Assembly (NCBI RefSeq): GCF_003075045.1
Contig: NZ_QCZD01000001.1
Span: 1,567,546-1,631,545, forward strand
DNA: 64,000 bases
Reading direction: 5' to 3'
Origin: Maribacter litoralis
GTDB taxonomy: Bacteria; Bacteroidota; Bacteroidia; Flavobacteriales; Flavobacteriaceae
Positions 54,575 through 63,782 of the stretch are shown here, piece after piece (the stretch's first letter is position 1; the number at the start of each line of letters is the position of its first letter). The notes beneath the pieces are model-generated. The model had not been told where the DNA came from. It made no database searches and was given only the letters and a program-made list of their open reading frames with translations. A program made the position numbers and the translations under genes.

Positions 54575-56038
54575 TTATTTATCTAGGCTGTTCAACAGCT
54601 CTTTTACTATTTTAAAATCGTCGAAATCTACACGCTTACCATTGGTCTCTTGATAGGTTTCGTGACCTTTACCGGCTACCAATATGATATCGTTGGCATC
54701 TGCCAATTGACAGGCCGTTTTTATCGCCTGTTCCCTATTTTCAATGGACAGCATTTTTTTGACGTTCTGCGGCTCGACCCCCGCTTCCATTTCGGTGATG
54801 ATTTCCGTGGGCGATTCCGTTCTAGGGTTATCGGATGTAAAAATCACTTTGTTACTCATCTCAGAGGCGATATTACCCATTACCGGACGCTTTGATCTGT
54901 CTCTATCGCCACCACACCCCACAACGGTGATGACGTTTTCATTTCCAGTTCTCAACGTGTTGATTGTCTCAAGCACATTTTTTAGGGCGTCCGGCGTATG
55001 GGCATAATCAACTATTGCCGTAATTCTATTTTTTGATATATAATATTGAAACCTGCCGTCTACATTTTCCAACTCGCTTATAAGGCGCAGGGTTTCTAAT
55101 TGATCCAATCCTAATAAATCTGCAGTAGCGTAAATCGCCAGCATATTATAAGCATTGAAATAACCTATTAGTTTTGACCACAACTCGTTGTCATTGATTT
55201 TCAACAATTGACCATCGAACTGGTTCTCTAAAATCTGCGCTCTATAATCAGCATAGTTCTTTAGCGCATACGTTGCTTTTTTAGCTTTGGTATTCTGCAA
55301 CATGACCAAGCCATTCTTATCGTCAATATTGGTCAGCGCAAAAGCCGTTTTAGGCAATTGATCGAACAATATCTTTTTGGTATCGCGATATTCTGCGAAG
55401 GTTTTATGATAGTCTAGGTGATCATGGGAAAGATTGGTGAAAATTGCACCTGCAAAAGCTAAACCTTCCGTTCTTTTTTGATGAATTCCATGAGAGCTTA
55501 CCTCCATAAAACAAAACTCTACACCGGCATCGTTCATCAATTTTAAATGCTTATTGATCACCAATGCATCTGGTGTGGTATGTTTGGTAGGAAATTCGGT
55601 ATCGTCTACCATTATTTTTATGGTGGACAACAACCCTACTTTATACCCTGCTTTTTTGAACAATTGATACAACAAACTAGATACTGTGGTTTTACCATTG
55701 GTACCGGTAACACCCACCAATTTTAAATTTTTAGACGGCGTATCGTAGTAGTTTGAAGCCATCAATGCCAATGCTTGATTACCACTTTCTACTTGTACAT
55801 AGGTTACATCATCTACCATTTCTTTTGGCAGCTCTTCACAAACAATCGCCCTTGCACCAGCTTTTACAACCGCATCAATATATTTATGGCCATCTGTAAC
55901 CGTACCTTTAATTGCAACAAAGGCATCAAATTTTTGTACTTCACGAGAATCGAACTGCACTGAAGCTATATCACAAGTAGTAGTACCGCTAACAGCAGTA
56001 ATACGCACTCCATATAATATGTCTTTCAATTGCATCAT
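54575..56038 (-). CDS. murE: UDP-MurNAc-tripeptide synthetase MurE
   Basis: MurE adds the third residue to the peptidoglycan stem peptide. The 487 residues include the ATP loop GVTGTNGKTTVSSLLYQL and SSHGIHQKRTEGLAFAG. The substrate-specificity motif reads TSDNPRTESP; DNPR points to meso-diaminopimelate rather than lysine. The start overlaps the ftsI stop by four bases (ATGA). A second ATG three bases later is equally possible. Confidence 0.96.
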   Translation of the reverse strand: MMQLKDILYGVRITAVSGTTTCDIASVQFDSREVQKFDAFVAIKGTVTDGHKYIDAVVKAGARAIVCEELPKEMVDDVTYVQVESGNQALALMASNYYDTPSKNLKLVGVTGTNGKTTVSSLLYQLFKKAGYKVGLLSTIKIMVDDTEFPTKHTTPDALVINKHLKLMNDAGVEFCFMEVSSHGIHQKRTEGLAFAGAIFTNLSHDHLDYHKTFAEYRDTKKILFDQLPKTAFALTNIDDKNGLVMLQNTKAKKATYALKNYADYRAQILENQFDGQLLKINDNELWSKLIGYFNAYNMLAIYATADLLGLDQLETLRLISELENVDGRFQYYISKNRITAIVDYAHTPDALKNVLETINTLRTGNENVITVVGCGGDRDRSKRPVMGNIASEMSNKVIFTSDNPRTESPTEIITEMEAGVEPQNVKKMLSIENREQAIKTACQLADANDIILVAGKGHETYQETNGKRVDFDDFKIVKELLNSLDK

Positions 56039-58041
56039 ATCAACTCCAATACTATTTTTTTCACCGCTTTTAAATCCGTACCCGTAGAAATCGATTGGCG
56101 TTTAACCTTTCCGTTCCCTTTTACTTCTACCTCAATACCTAAATTTTCTAAAATTGCTACGGCATCCATACCGCACATACCTTTTACATTTGGTACCGCT
56201 GCATATTTTTGCTGCGCCTTTTTATAATAGCCACTATGAGAATCTTCATTATCTGCCACCAATACATCTTTTACATCCACCTCACTTGTTAAAGGAGATG
56301 TAGCATATACTTTCTGTGCAACCGATTTAAATACCGGCCCTGAAACATCGGCACCGTAATATCCCACACCCTTATCTGGCTTATGGATAACCACAATACA
56401 CGAGTACTTTGGATCGTCTGCCGGAAAATAACCCGCAAAAGATGAAATGTATTCGTACTTAGACCTATCCTTAGACACATAGTTTGTCTGGGTAGTTCCT
56501 GTTTTTCCTGCCATGGAAAAATTCTTGGAATACATACCATGACCGGTACCATGCTCTTTCTCTACCACATTTTTAAGTATCTGCTGTACTTTCTTCACGG
56601 TGGACTGCGAACAAATAGCAGGGTTCAATACTTTTTTATCGAACTTCTCAATGGTCTTATCCCATTCTTTTACTTCTTTCAATAATCTTGGCTTTACCAT
56701 TTCACCATCATTGGCGATAGCATTATAAAAAGCCAAAGTCTGTAACGGAGTCATAGACACCTCGTACCCATAAGCCATTTGCGCCAATGACAACCCAGAC
56801 CAACCTTTATCACCAGGGTAACGTAAAACCGGTTTGCCTTCACCAACAACCGGCAAGCCCAGTTCTTTATGAATGCCCATTTCCATTAACCTGTTTACAT
56901 ATTTCTCGGGATCGTTCTTGTAGCCTTCATGCACCATTTTTGCAAATGCAACGTTAGACGACACTTCAAATGCCTTTGACATGGTAATTTTTCCATGACC
57001 ACCACGCTTGGTATCCTTTATTCTATGTCTATATAATTTCCATGACCCTTTTTCGGTATCTATTACAGTACTGGTATCTATTATCTTATCTTCTAAAGCA
57101 GCTACCAAGTTCACCAACTTAAATGTTGACCCAGGCTCGTGAGATTCACCTATGGCATAGTTTAAACGCTCATAATATTTACCCTCTGAAGTCTGCCCTA
57201 AATTGGAAATCGCTTTTACCTCACCGGTCTTCACCTCCATTACGATTACCGTACCGTGGTCTGCCTGGTATTTTTCCAATTGCCCCAAAAGTGCATGGTG
57301 CGCTATATCTTGTATATTGATGTCAATGGTAGAATACACATCATAACCATCTTTTGGCTCAATGATATTATCGTTACCGATTGGCTTCCACTGTCCTTTG
57401 GCGATTTTTTGCTTTAAACGCTTACCAGAAATTCCCCTTAAATATTCTCCAAAGGCACCTTCCATTCCCACACGGGTGTAATAACCGTTTTCATCTACAC
57501 GCTCATAACCAACACTACGCTCGGCTATTTTACCTAGCGGATGCTCTCTTTTGGTTTTCTGCTCAATGATCAAACCTCCTTTATAGGCACCTTTATTAAA
57601 TAGCGGCATCTTTTTAACCGCCATATAATCTGAATAATCCAAATTACGCACGATCAATGCGTATCTATTTTTATTCTCTCTTGCCTTTCTTAATATTTGC
57701 TGATAATGAGAAGATGTTTTCCCAAACTGCTTTGCCAAGGCATCTGCCAACGGCTTTACATTTTCCTTAAAATCTTCGGCACTAACCGTTACGGCATCAA
57801 AACGGATGGTGTATTTAGATACCGAAGTCGCCAAAAGGCTACCATCGTCAGAATACAAATTACCCCTGTTGGGCTCAATGGTGAACATACGCTCTGTTCG
57901 CGTATCTGCCAATGCCTGGTATTTTTCGCCATCTACAATTTGAATAGAAACCAGCTTGAACAACACCGCGCCCGCAAAGAGCACCATGCAACCCGCCACT
58001 ATGTAGAGTCTTTTTAATATGCTTTTATCCGTTACCGCCAT
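56035..58041 (-). CDS. ftsI: Division-specific penicillin-binding protein FtsI (PBP3-like) with PASTA domain
   Basis: Transpeptidase of the septal machinery, 668 residues. One N-terminal helix (RLYIVAGCMVLFAGAVLFKL) is followed by the dimerisation domain and the transpeptidase. The three active-site motifs are SxxK in EPGSTFKLVNL, SxN in VSSNVAFAK and KTG in MAGKTGTTQTN. The last 60 residues (AVPNVKGMCGMDAVAILENL) form a single PASTA domain, as in Gram-positive PBPs and many Bacteroidota. It overlaps ftsL by one base and murE by four. Confidence 0.96.
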   Translation of the reverse strand: MAVTDKSILKRLYIVAGCMVLFAGAVLFKLVSIQIVDGEKYQALADTRTERMFTIEPNRGNLYSDDGSLLATSVSKYTIRFDAVTVSAEDFKENVKPLADALAKQFGKTSSHYQQILRKARENKNRYALIVRNLDYSDYMAVKKMPLFNKGAYKGGLIIEQKTKREHPLGKIAERSVGYERVDENGYYTRVGMEGAFGEYLRGISGKRLKQKIAKGQWKPIGNDNIIEPKDGYDVYSTIDINIQDIAHHALLGQLEKYQADHGTVIVMEVKTGEVKAISNLGQTSEGKYYERLNYAIGESHEPGSTFKLVNLVAALEDKIIDTSTVIDTEKGSWKLYRHRIKDTKRGGHGKITMSKAFEVSSNVAFAKMVHEGYKNDPEKYVNRLMEMGIHKELGLPVVGEGKPVLRYPGDKGWSGLSLAQMAYGYEVSMTPLQTLAFYNAIANDGEMVKPRLLKEVKEWDKTIEKFDKKVLNPAICSQSTVKKVQQILKNVVEKEHGTGHGMYSKNFSMAGKTGTTQTNYVSKDRSKYEYISSFAGYFPADDPKYSCIVVIHKPDKGVGYYGADVSGPVFKSVAQKVYATSPLTSEVDVKDVLVADNEDSHSGYYKKAQQKYAAVPNVKGMCGMDAVAILENLGIEVEVKGNGKVKRQSISTGTDLKAVKKIVLELI

Positions 58042-58382
58042 TACTCCTCTTCATTTAAAGATTTCACTTTAATTTTTTGCGGGGGAGTTTCTGAAGGAAA
58101 TAATCCTTTTGCCGATATTTTACCGGTAATGTTCGATTCTAGCTTTAATTGCTGCACATCTGATCGCATATCGACAAATTCGTTACGCAATTCTTTCACC
58201 TCTTCGTTCAACAATGCAATACGGTGTACTTTTTGATCGGCGCTGTGTGAGCTACTGATCATTACCGTTGCCAAAAAAGAAATGAAAATAATGAACAGCC
58301 AATTTTTAGGGGCGTCACCGCTCACCAAAAATTTTCCCTTCAATAGGTCAAATACACCTGTTTTCACTTTACTTTTCGCCAT
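58041..58382 (-). CDS. ftsL: FtsL-like cell division protein
   Basis: A small bitopic protein of 113 residues. After about 28 cytosolic residues comes one helix (NWLFIIFISFLATVMISSS), then a periplasmic coiled coil (VHRIALLNEEVKELRNEFVD) with heptad-like spacing. FtsL is poorly conserved; size, topology and position between rsmH and ftsI identify it. It overlaps rsmH by 14 bases and ftsI by one. Confidence 0.88.
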   Translation of the reverse strand: MAKSKVKTGVFDLLKGKFLVSGDAPKNWLFIIFISFLATVMISSSHSADQKVHRIALLNEEVKELRNEFVDMRSDVQQLKLESNITGKISAKGLFPSETPPQKIKVKSLNEEE

Positions 58383-59271
58383 TGCGTTCTGCTATTCTCA
58401 ATTTGGCACTACGTGCTCTGTTATTAACTTTTATCTCTTCTCTGGTCGGAACTATCAATCCTCCAACCTTTTTTAACGGTACATCTATATTCCCGTAAAA
58501 ATCCTTTTCTGGCTCTCCTTCAAATTGACCGGCCCTTATAAATCTTTTTACCAACCTATCTTCTAATGAATGGTAACTTATAACACTTAGTCTTCCCTTC
58601 TCTTTCAACAACCCTGGCACCTGCTCCAAAAACTCTTTGATCACCGCGATCTCTTGATTCACCTCTATGCGAATCGCCTGATATATCTGCGCCAATATTT
58701 TATGTTGCCTATGCTCTGGCAAAAACTGCTTCAACACCACCTTTAAGGCATCGGTAGTCTGTATTGGCTCTTCTTCCCTACTGGCAACGATCACCTTTGC
58801 CATAGCGTTGGCATTTCTGATATCGCCATATTCGAACAACACCTTTCTCAAGTCGTCATACGAATACTTGTTGACCACCTCAAAAGCAGACAGCGTATTA
58901 CGCTTGCTCATTCGCATATCCAGATCCGCATCGAAACGGGTTGAAAAACCACGTTCCGCTTGATCGAACTGATGCGATGAAACTCCAAAATCTGCCAAGA
59001 TTCCATCTACTTTTCTAATGCCATAGAACTTTAAAAACTGGGTGATGTATCTAAAATTTTCCGCAATTAGCGTAAATCTTGGATCACCTAACGCGTTTGC
59101 CTGCGCATCTTCGTCTTGATCAAAGGCATATAACTTGCCTTCTTTACCCAATCTTTTCAATATTTCTTTAGAGTGACCGCCACCACCAAATGTCACGTCT
59201 ACATATATACCGTCTTCTTTGATGTCCAACCCATCTACTGTCTCTGTCAGCAATACCGGATTATGATACAT
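58369..59271 (-). CDS. rsmH: 16S rRNA (cytosine(1402)-N4)-methyltransferase RsmH
   Basis: SAM-dependent methyltransferase (formerly MraW) that modifies C1402 of 16S rRNA. The 300 residues include YHNPVLLTETVDGLDI at the N terminus, the SAM loop VDVTFGGGGHSKEILKRLG, DGILADFGVSSHQFDQAERG, the insertion domain and SYHSLEDRLVKRFI near the end. It overlaps mraZ by 11 bases, the usual order at the head of the cluster. Confidence 0.97.
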   Translation of the reverse strand: MYHNPVLLTETVDGLDIKEDGIYVDVTFGGGGHSKEILKRLGKEGKLYAFDQDEDAQANALGDPRFTLIAENFRYITQFLKFYGIRKVDGILADFGVSSHQFDQAERGFSTRFDADLDMRMSKRNTLSAFEVVNKYSYDDLRKVLFEYGDIRNANAMAKVIVASREEEPIQTTDALKVVLKQFLPEHRQHKILAQIYQAIRIEVNQEIAVIKEFLEQVPGLLKEKGRLSVISYHSLEDRLVKRFIRAGQFEGEPEKDFYGNIDVPLKKVGGLIVPTREEIKVNNRARSAKLRIAERNGEK

Positions 59272-59734
59272 CTTTATCTTCTTTTTTGTTCAGCATTACA
59301 CGCTTCACCAAATTCTTCTTCTCTTCCTTAGATATAGATATGGTAGCTTCGTACTCTTTCACATCCCATATCTCCAAATGCTTGCGCATTGGCACTATCT
59401 TCACCTCTTTTGTAATTCCAGCTAAAGAAATCACGTCTTTTGCCAATAAAAGCCTACCGGTACCATCTACCTCTACAGGTCTTAGCCCATCCATAAAAAT
59501 TCTTTGAAAAAGTTGGCTTTCTTCATCAAATCGATTATTCTGGTCCATTTCCGCCATGATTTTATACCATTCTTGAGCAGGATATAATTCTAGGCATTCG
59601 TTGTAGTACGACTTTTTAATAAAAAAACCTTCATTTAAGATCGGAGTCATTTGATTGCGCAGCGCAACAGGAAGCATGATACGCCCCTTGGCATCGGCCT
59701 TGCAGTTAAATGTCCCAAAGAAATAAATGTCCAA
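59261..59734 (-). CDS. mraZ: Transcriptional regulator MraZ
   Basis: DNA-binding regulator of the dcw cluster, 157 residues with two tandem AbrB/SpoVT-type MraZ halves. FFGTFNCKADAKGRIMLPVAL begins the first; the second has RPVEVDGTGRLLLAKDVISL. Known MraZ proteins bind direct repeats upstream of their own gene. Here three GTGGT repeats exactly ten bases apart lie 46-70 bases upstream of the start. It is the first gene of the thirteen-gene unit and probably represses it. Confidence 0.95.
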   Translation of the reverse strand: MDIYFFGTFNCKADAKGRIMLPVALRNQMTPILNEGFFIKKSYYNECLELYPAQEWYKIMAEMDQNNRFDEESQLFQRIFMDGLRPVEVDGTGRLLLAKDVISLAGITKEVKIVPMRKHLEIWDVKEYEATISISKEEKKNLVKRVMLNKKEDKDVS

Positions 59735-59760
59735 AATGGATAGGTTTTATTTATATAACT

Positions 59761-59768
59761 CAAATATA
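59761..59768 (-). promoter_or_regulatory. -7 promoter box of the dcw cluster
   Basis: CAAATATA on the + strand reads TATATTTG on the - strand, a perfect TAnnTTTG, 26 bases before the mraZ ATG. No -33 TTG is found at 17-23 bases; the MraZ boxes cover that region. Confidence 0.6.
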
Positions 59769-59779
59769 TAAATATTATT

Positions 59780-59804
59780 ACCACATTTTACCACTAAAAA
59801 CCAC
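59780..59804 (-). promoter_or_regulatory. Three MraZ-type boxes with exact 10-bp spacing
   Basis: On the - strand GTGGT occurs three times, at 59804-59800, 59794-59790 and 59784-59780, one helical turn apart. The MraZ sites known in other bacteria are direct repeats containing a GTGG/TGGG core with the same 10-bp period. They overlap the upstream promoter region. A further single copy lies at 59872-59876. Confidence 0.75.
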
Positions 59805-59944
59805 TTTGTTAATAAATTACCCCTTTTGTGAACCGTTTTTGCCACTCATCGGATTTTTTTGATCAGATTTTACCACTTCACCTTTATTCTGGGGAAAATC
59901 GAAAGTTGATGTAATCATAAAACCACCTTATCGAAAAGAGTTGT

Positions 59945-59973
59945 TTGCTATTCTCTGTAATTACCTATATTTG
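59945..59973 (+). promoter_or_regulatory. Promoter of the alpha/beta hydrolase-engB unit
   Basis: TTG at 59945-59947 and TATATTTG at 59966-59973 are 18 bases apart, matching the Bacteroidota consensus. Transcription would start near 59979, before the ATG at 59997. Confidence 0.7.
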
Positions 59974-59996
59974 GGCAATTATGATGAGTAGTGCGC

Positions 59997-60761
59997 ATGG
60001 AAAACGAATTGATTAACGAAGGTGGCTTTAAGTATATAGAGAAAGGTGAAGGAAAACCCATAATTATTCTTCACGGACTTATGGGCGGACTTAGTAATTT
60101 TGAAGGGGTAACCTCTTATTTTCCTCCAAAAGGATACAAAGTACTTATACCTGAACTTCCGCTATATTCTATGCCAATGTTGAAGACAACGGTAAAGAAT
60201 TTTGCAAAATATCTTAAAAAATTTATAGATCATAAAGGGCTTGAAGATGTTATTCTTTTAGGCAACTCTTTAGGTGGCCATATTGGTCTTTTACATACCA
60301 AACTTTACCCAGCCAAGGTTAAGGCATTGGTCATTACCGGTAGTTCTGGGCTCTACGAAAGCGCCATGGGCGACGGTTACCCTAAACGTGGTGATTATGA
60401 GTTCATTAAAAAGAAGGCTCAAGATGTTTTCTATGATCCAGAAGTTGCTACCAAAGAAATTGTAGATGAAGTTTTTGCCACGGTCAACGATCGTGTTAAA
60501 TTGGTAAAAACCTTGGCGATCGCCAAAAGTGCCATTCGCCATAATATGGCACAAGATCTACCAAGCATGCAAACCCCTACTTGTATTATTTGGGGTAAAG
60601 ATGATACGGTTACTCCGCCAGATGTTGCAGAGCTTTTTGACGAGCTGCTACCCAATTCCGATCTTTTTTGGTTGGATAAATGTGGACACGCACCTATGAT
60701 GGAGCACCCAGACCAGTTCAATACCATTTTAGATGAATGGTTGACCAAAAATAATTTTTAA
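59997..60761 (+). CDS. Alpha/beta hydrolase
   Basis: A cytosolic hydrolase of 254 residues with a Ser-Asp-His triad. IILHGLMGGLSNFEGV holds the oxyanion loop, LLGNSLGGHIGLLH the nucleophile elbow (Ser in GNSLGG), WGKDDTVTPPDVA the acid Asp and KCGHAPMMEHPDQF the His. Substrate unknown. ATG 59997 is chosen; a GTG six bases upstream is the alternative. engB starts 11 bases after the stop, a gene pairing seen in other Bacteroidota. Confidence 0.88.
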   Translation: MENELINEGGFKYIEKGEGKPIIILHGLMGGLSNFEGVTSYFPPKGYKVLIPELPLYSMPMLKTTVKNFAKYLKKFIDHKGLEDVILLGNSLGGHIGLLHTKLYPAKVKALVITGSSGLYESAMGDGYPKRGDYEFIKKKAQDVFYDPEVATKEIVDEVFATVNDRVKLVKTLAIAKSAIRHNMAQDLPSMQTPTCIIWGKDDTVTPPDVAELFDELLPNSDLFWLDKCGHAPMMEHPDQFNTILDEWLTKNNF

Positions 60762-60772
60762 ATACCCTACGG

Positions 60773-61393
60773 ATGAAAATAAAGTCGGCCGACTTTGTAA
60801 TGAGCAATTCCGATGTTACCAAATGCCCAAAGGAGCCATTGCCCGAGTATGCCTTTATTGGTCGTTCTAACGTAGGTAAGTCTTCTTTGATCAACATGTT
60901 GACCGAGCGTAAAAGCTTGGCAAAAACCTCTGGTCGCCCCGGAAAAACCCAACTCATCAACCACTTTAAGATCAACGAGAATTGGTTTTTGGTCGATTTA
61001 CCGGGTTATGGTTACGCTCGTGTTTCCAAAAAAGACAAAAACACCTTTCAAAAATATATTACCAATTACTTTTTACAACGAGAGCAATTGGTTTGTTCTT
61101 TTGTGCTCGTAGATATTCGCCATGATCCACAACCTATAGATATGGAATTCATGCAGTGGATGGGTGAAAACGGAGTACCCTTTGCCATAATTTTTACAAA
61201 GGCCGATAAATTAAAGCCAAAAGCCATTGAGCGACAAGTAAACCAATACTTGAACAAACTCACCACGGACATGTGGGAAGAAGCTCCACCGCACTTTATC
61301 ACCAGCTCTAGCCACCGCAGCGGCCGCGATGAAGTATTAGCATACATAGACGAGATAAACGGGCAGTTTTTTGAGGCAACGAAGAATGGTTGA
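60773..61393 (+). CDS. engB: Ribosome biogenesis GTP-binding protein EngB (YsxC/YihA)
   Basis: Essential GTPase for large-subunit assembly. The 206 residues carry G1 in FIGRSNVGKSSLINML, G2/switch T in KTSGRPGKTQLINHF, G3 in VDLPGYGYARVS, G4 in FTKADKLKP and G5 in TSSSHRSG. Length and motif order match YsxC exactly. It is the last gene before a 700-bp stretch of repeats. Confidence 0.96.
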   Translation: MKIKSADFVMSNSDVTKCPKEPLPEYAFIGRSNVGKSSLINMLTERKSLAKTSGRPGKTQLINHFKINENWFLVDLPGYGYARVSKKDKNTFQKYITNYFLQREQLVCSFVLVDIRHDPQPIDMEFMQWMGENGVPFAIIFTKADKLKPKAIERQVNQYLNKLTTDMWEEAPPHFITSSSHRSGRDEVLAYIDEINGQFFEATKNG

Positions 61394-62090
61394 TGGTTGT
61401 TCGTTAATGATTGTTCGTTTTTTTAACGCTGCGCGTTTTTTGTATTAAGTACTTGTTCTAGTATTCAGTTGGCAGTGACAGTTGGCAGTTTTTTTTTAAC
61501 GCTGCGCGTTTTTTGTATTAAGTATTAAGTACAAAGTACATAGCTGTTTGTGTTAGTTCTTCGTGCTTCGTACTCAGAGCTGTTCGCTTTATGCTATTCG
61601 CTTTACACTGCACATCCACTACTTAATACTTAATACTTTGTACTCTTTAATTACTTACGACTTAATACGCTGTACTTTTTACTCTTCTAAAACCGAAATA
61701 TCACTTCGAGCGCAGTCGAGAACTTTGGAACATGAATCACTTCGGCTACGCTCAGCGACCAACCGACAACCAAATACATAACACACATTCAACAGATTGC
61801 CACGACGCGAAAAGCTCCTCGCAAAGACGTTTGCAAATCATCGTCATAGCGAGTAAAGCGCAGCTATCTGCTTATTTGGAACACGTATCTCTAAGACTAC
61901 GTTTAACAACAGACAAAACGTATTGTCAGTTCGAGTGGATTTTATACTGTAGCAGAGCGGAAGTAAAAAATTTGTATCGAGAACCCTCGCGTGTACCGAA
62001 CCTGTTCTCGATACAAATTCCTCGTTCCTCGTAATTCACTCGAACTGACAGTGGAGTCTTATAACGAAAACAATTGAAAACCGAAACTGC
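61394..62090. repeat. Gene-free stretch built of dispersed-repeat remnants
   Basis: No supported gene in about 700 bases. In order: two 34-base direct copies (61418-61451 and 61491-61524) containing the AACGC-TGC-GCGTTTTTT hairpin, which could end engB transcripts; AT-rich TACTTAATACT-type low complexity (about 61510-61680); TTCGAGCGCAGTCGAGAA (about 61705-61722); a segment CAGATTGCCACGACGCG...CTCCTCGCAAAGACG (about 61793-61829), like a common bacterial repeat; and a nested palindrome at 61924-62050. Confidence 0.8.
61924..62050. repeat. Nested palindromic repeat element
   Basis: Outer 14-bp arms TGTCAGTTCGAGTG (61924-61937) and CACTCGAACTGACA (62037-62050), inner 16-bp arms at 61969-61984 and 62004-62019 (core TTGTATCGAGAAC). 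All arms are perfect complements. It has no coding capacity and resembles dispersed palindromes of flavobacterial genomes. Confidence 0.85.
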
Positions 62091-62468
62091 TTACTGAACA
62101 CTGAAACTGCCTACTTCACCAATAAGATTCTCCACCGTCTCCATAACGTTCAACTTCTCGGCAGACACCAACACCTCTAGGTCATGATCCGTTTCTTCTA
62201 ATATAATAGGATAGGTAAATGCATGCCCAAATTTGCTTTTATAGTTTTCTTGGAATTCATCTTTATGAAAGAATTCTAACTCGTAGCCTTTGGCTAACAA
62301 ACTTTCCCTAAACCCTTTCCACTGTTTGTTCTCGGTAAAACTACCATAAGTTAAACTGCAGAGATTGCAGTTATAGGTAGCTGGGTTAATGATTTTATGG
62401 GCGAAATCTAGCATTTTACTACCCGTATCGCTATTGGCATTATAGATAAAAAGAATTTTCTTTGGCAT
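62091..62468 (-). CDS. Conserved hypothetical protein
   Basis: A 125-residue protein from ATG 62468 (PKKILFIYNANSDTGSKML). It starts with a hydrophobic strand, then carries a CxxC-like pair (YNCNLCSLTYGSFTENKQWK) and an acidic C-terminal part. I recall similar uncharacterised proteins in Bacteroidota and Proteobacteria, but no function is known, and names such as GTPase in databases are not supported by any motif here. It borders the repeat stretch on one side and the FRG gene on the other (divergent). Confidence 0.65.
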   Translation of the reverse strand: MPKKILFIYNANSDTGSKMLDFAHKIINPATYNCNLCSLTYGSFTENKQWKGFRESLLAKGYELEFFHKDEFQENYKSKFGHAFTYPIILEETDHDLEVLVSAEKLNVMETVENLIGEVGSFSVQ

Positions 62469-62644
62469 GACCATTTGGTCGTAAAAATACCCAAACCATA
62501 CATATTTTTTTGACCAGTTATGGTTTCCCGTAAAGGAGTGTCATTTCAAAATTGTAAGTTTATTCTTTAGTGGTATATTAGAAGTGTAATTACACATATT
62601 TCTGAATATAGGGGAATATGCGTAATTGTGCACATATACAATAG

Positions 62645-62657
62645 TTGGCGGTAATTT
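62645..62657. repeat. Left inverted repeat flanking the FRG gene
   Basis: TTGGCGGTAATTT pairs with AAACTACCGCCAA at 63754-63766, 12 of 13 bases. It lies just before the FRG start codon. Confidence 0.6.
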
Positions 62658-62663
62658 GAACAA

Positions 62664-63782
62664 ATGAGAAGCATAGAAGGAAAATTAACTCAAGAAATTT
62701 TAGATTTTATTGGTGGAGACCCAAGAACGGTTGCTTCCAGTAATGCTTTTCCAATCAAGACATTTCGTGAATTAGTTGAAAAGACCGCACAATTAGCATA
62801 TTTGAATAAAGACCATCTTCTTTTTTACAGAGGACAGAATTCTGATTATAGAAATCGTGGAGGAAGTTCAACTTTTTATCCTTCAATTTACCGAGGAGAC
62901 TATTTACAACAAAGAGAAGTAAATAACCGATTTGATATTCTTAATGGAGCTTGTAAAAGTTTGACTGACTTATTCGTTAATCAAAAAGTAGAAGGGTATA
63001 AAGAACTGAAAAGAAAAAAATATATTCAATGGAGCGTTTTACAGCATTATGAGGTTTGTGCAACGCCACTTCTTGACTTTACTCATTCATTAAGAGTAGC
63101 TTGTTCTTTCGCTTTACAAGATAATAATAGCGATAATGCTTATATTTTTGTTTTTGGCTTACCATACATTACCAATAGAATTTCTGTAAACTCGGAACAC
63201 GATTTAGTAAATATTCGTCTTTTAAGTATTTGTCCACCACACGCACTTCGTCCATATTTTCAAGAAGGTTATTTAGTAGGTACAGAAGACATAACAACTA
63301 CTTACGACTCAAAATCGGAATTAGACTTTAATAATAGACTGATTGCAAAGTTTGAGATTCCGAACTCTGATGACTTTTGGGGCGAATCATTTGACCAAAT
63401 TCCAAAAGACAGTTTGTATCCTGATAATGACCCAATTTGGGAATTAACAAAAGAAATAAAAGACCTTGCTGACAGGGAACTAAAAGCAGGTGATTTAGGA
63501 GAATTCTTAAAACTATGGTCTGAATTAGAAGAAACAGTAGTTAATAAAGTTAAACGAAGAACTGATAGATTTATGTCAGTTAGAGAAGCAATCAGACTTC
63601 TTTATGACCAAGGACAAATAACAAAAGAGTTGCTTTATGAAATTGACAGATTGCGTAAATTCAGAAATCAACTTGTACATACACCGAAAAAAGTAAAACC
63701 CGGAATGGTTCAAGAGTTTATAGTTGAATTAGAACGGCTAAATGAAGAAATAAAAACTACCGCCAACAATGGCTATAAGTAA
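62664..63782 (+). CDS. FRG-domain protein with C-terminal HEPN-like Rx4H motif
   Basis: A 372-residue protein. The N-terminal FRG domain shows FYRGQNSDYRN (residues 54-64), STFYPSIYRGD, WSVLQHYEVCATPLLDFTHS and ACSFAL, the family core. The C-terminal 90 residues are helical and contain RLRKFRNQLVHTPKKV, with R334-x4-H339, the pattern of HEPN RNase domains. FRG genes are often found in mobile regions; toxic or defence functions have been proposed, not shown here. The gene lies between short inverted repeats, and its last codons (NNGYK) are part of a large palindrome. Confidence 0.8.
   Translation: MRSIEGKLTQEILDFIGGDPRTVASSNAFPIKTFRELVEKTAQLAYLNKDHLLFYRGQNSDYRNRGGSSTFYPSIYRGDYLQQREVNNRFDILNGACKSLTDLFVNQKVEGYKELKRKKYIQWSVLQHYEVCATPLLDFTHSLRVACSFALQDNNSDNAYIFVFGLPYITNRISVNSEHDLVNIRLLSICPPHALRPYFQEGYLVGTEDITTTYDSKSELDFNNRLIAKFEIPNSDDFWGESFDQIPKDSLYPDNDPIWELTKEIKDLADRELKAGDLGEFLKLWSELEETVVNKVKRRTDRFMSVREAIRLLYDQGQITKELLYEIDRLRKFRNQLVHTPKKVKPGMVQEFIVELERLNEEIKTTANNGYK
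63754..63766. repeat. Right inverted repeat flanking the FRG gene
   Basis: AAACTACCGCCAA, the partner of 62645-62657. It lies inside the last codons of the FRG gene. Confidence 0.6.

Noticed and set aside
44345..59734. murF or ddl hidden in the dcw cluster
   Set aside because: All space is filled by identified genes; these two are usually elsewhere in Bacteroidota.
62091..62468. Naming the protein a GTPase
   Set aside because: No P-loop or other GTPase motif is present.
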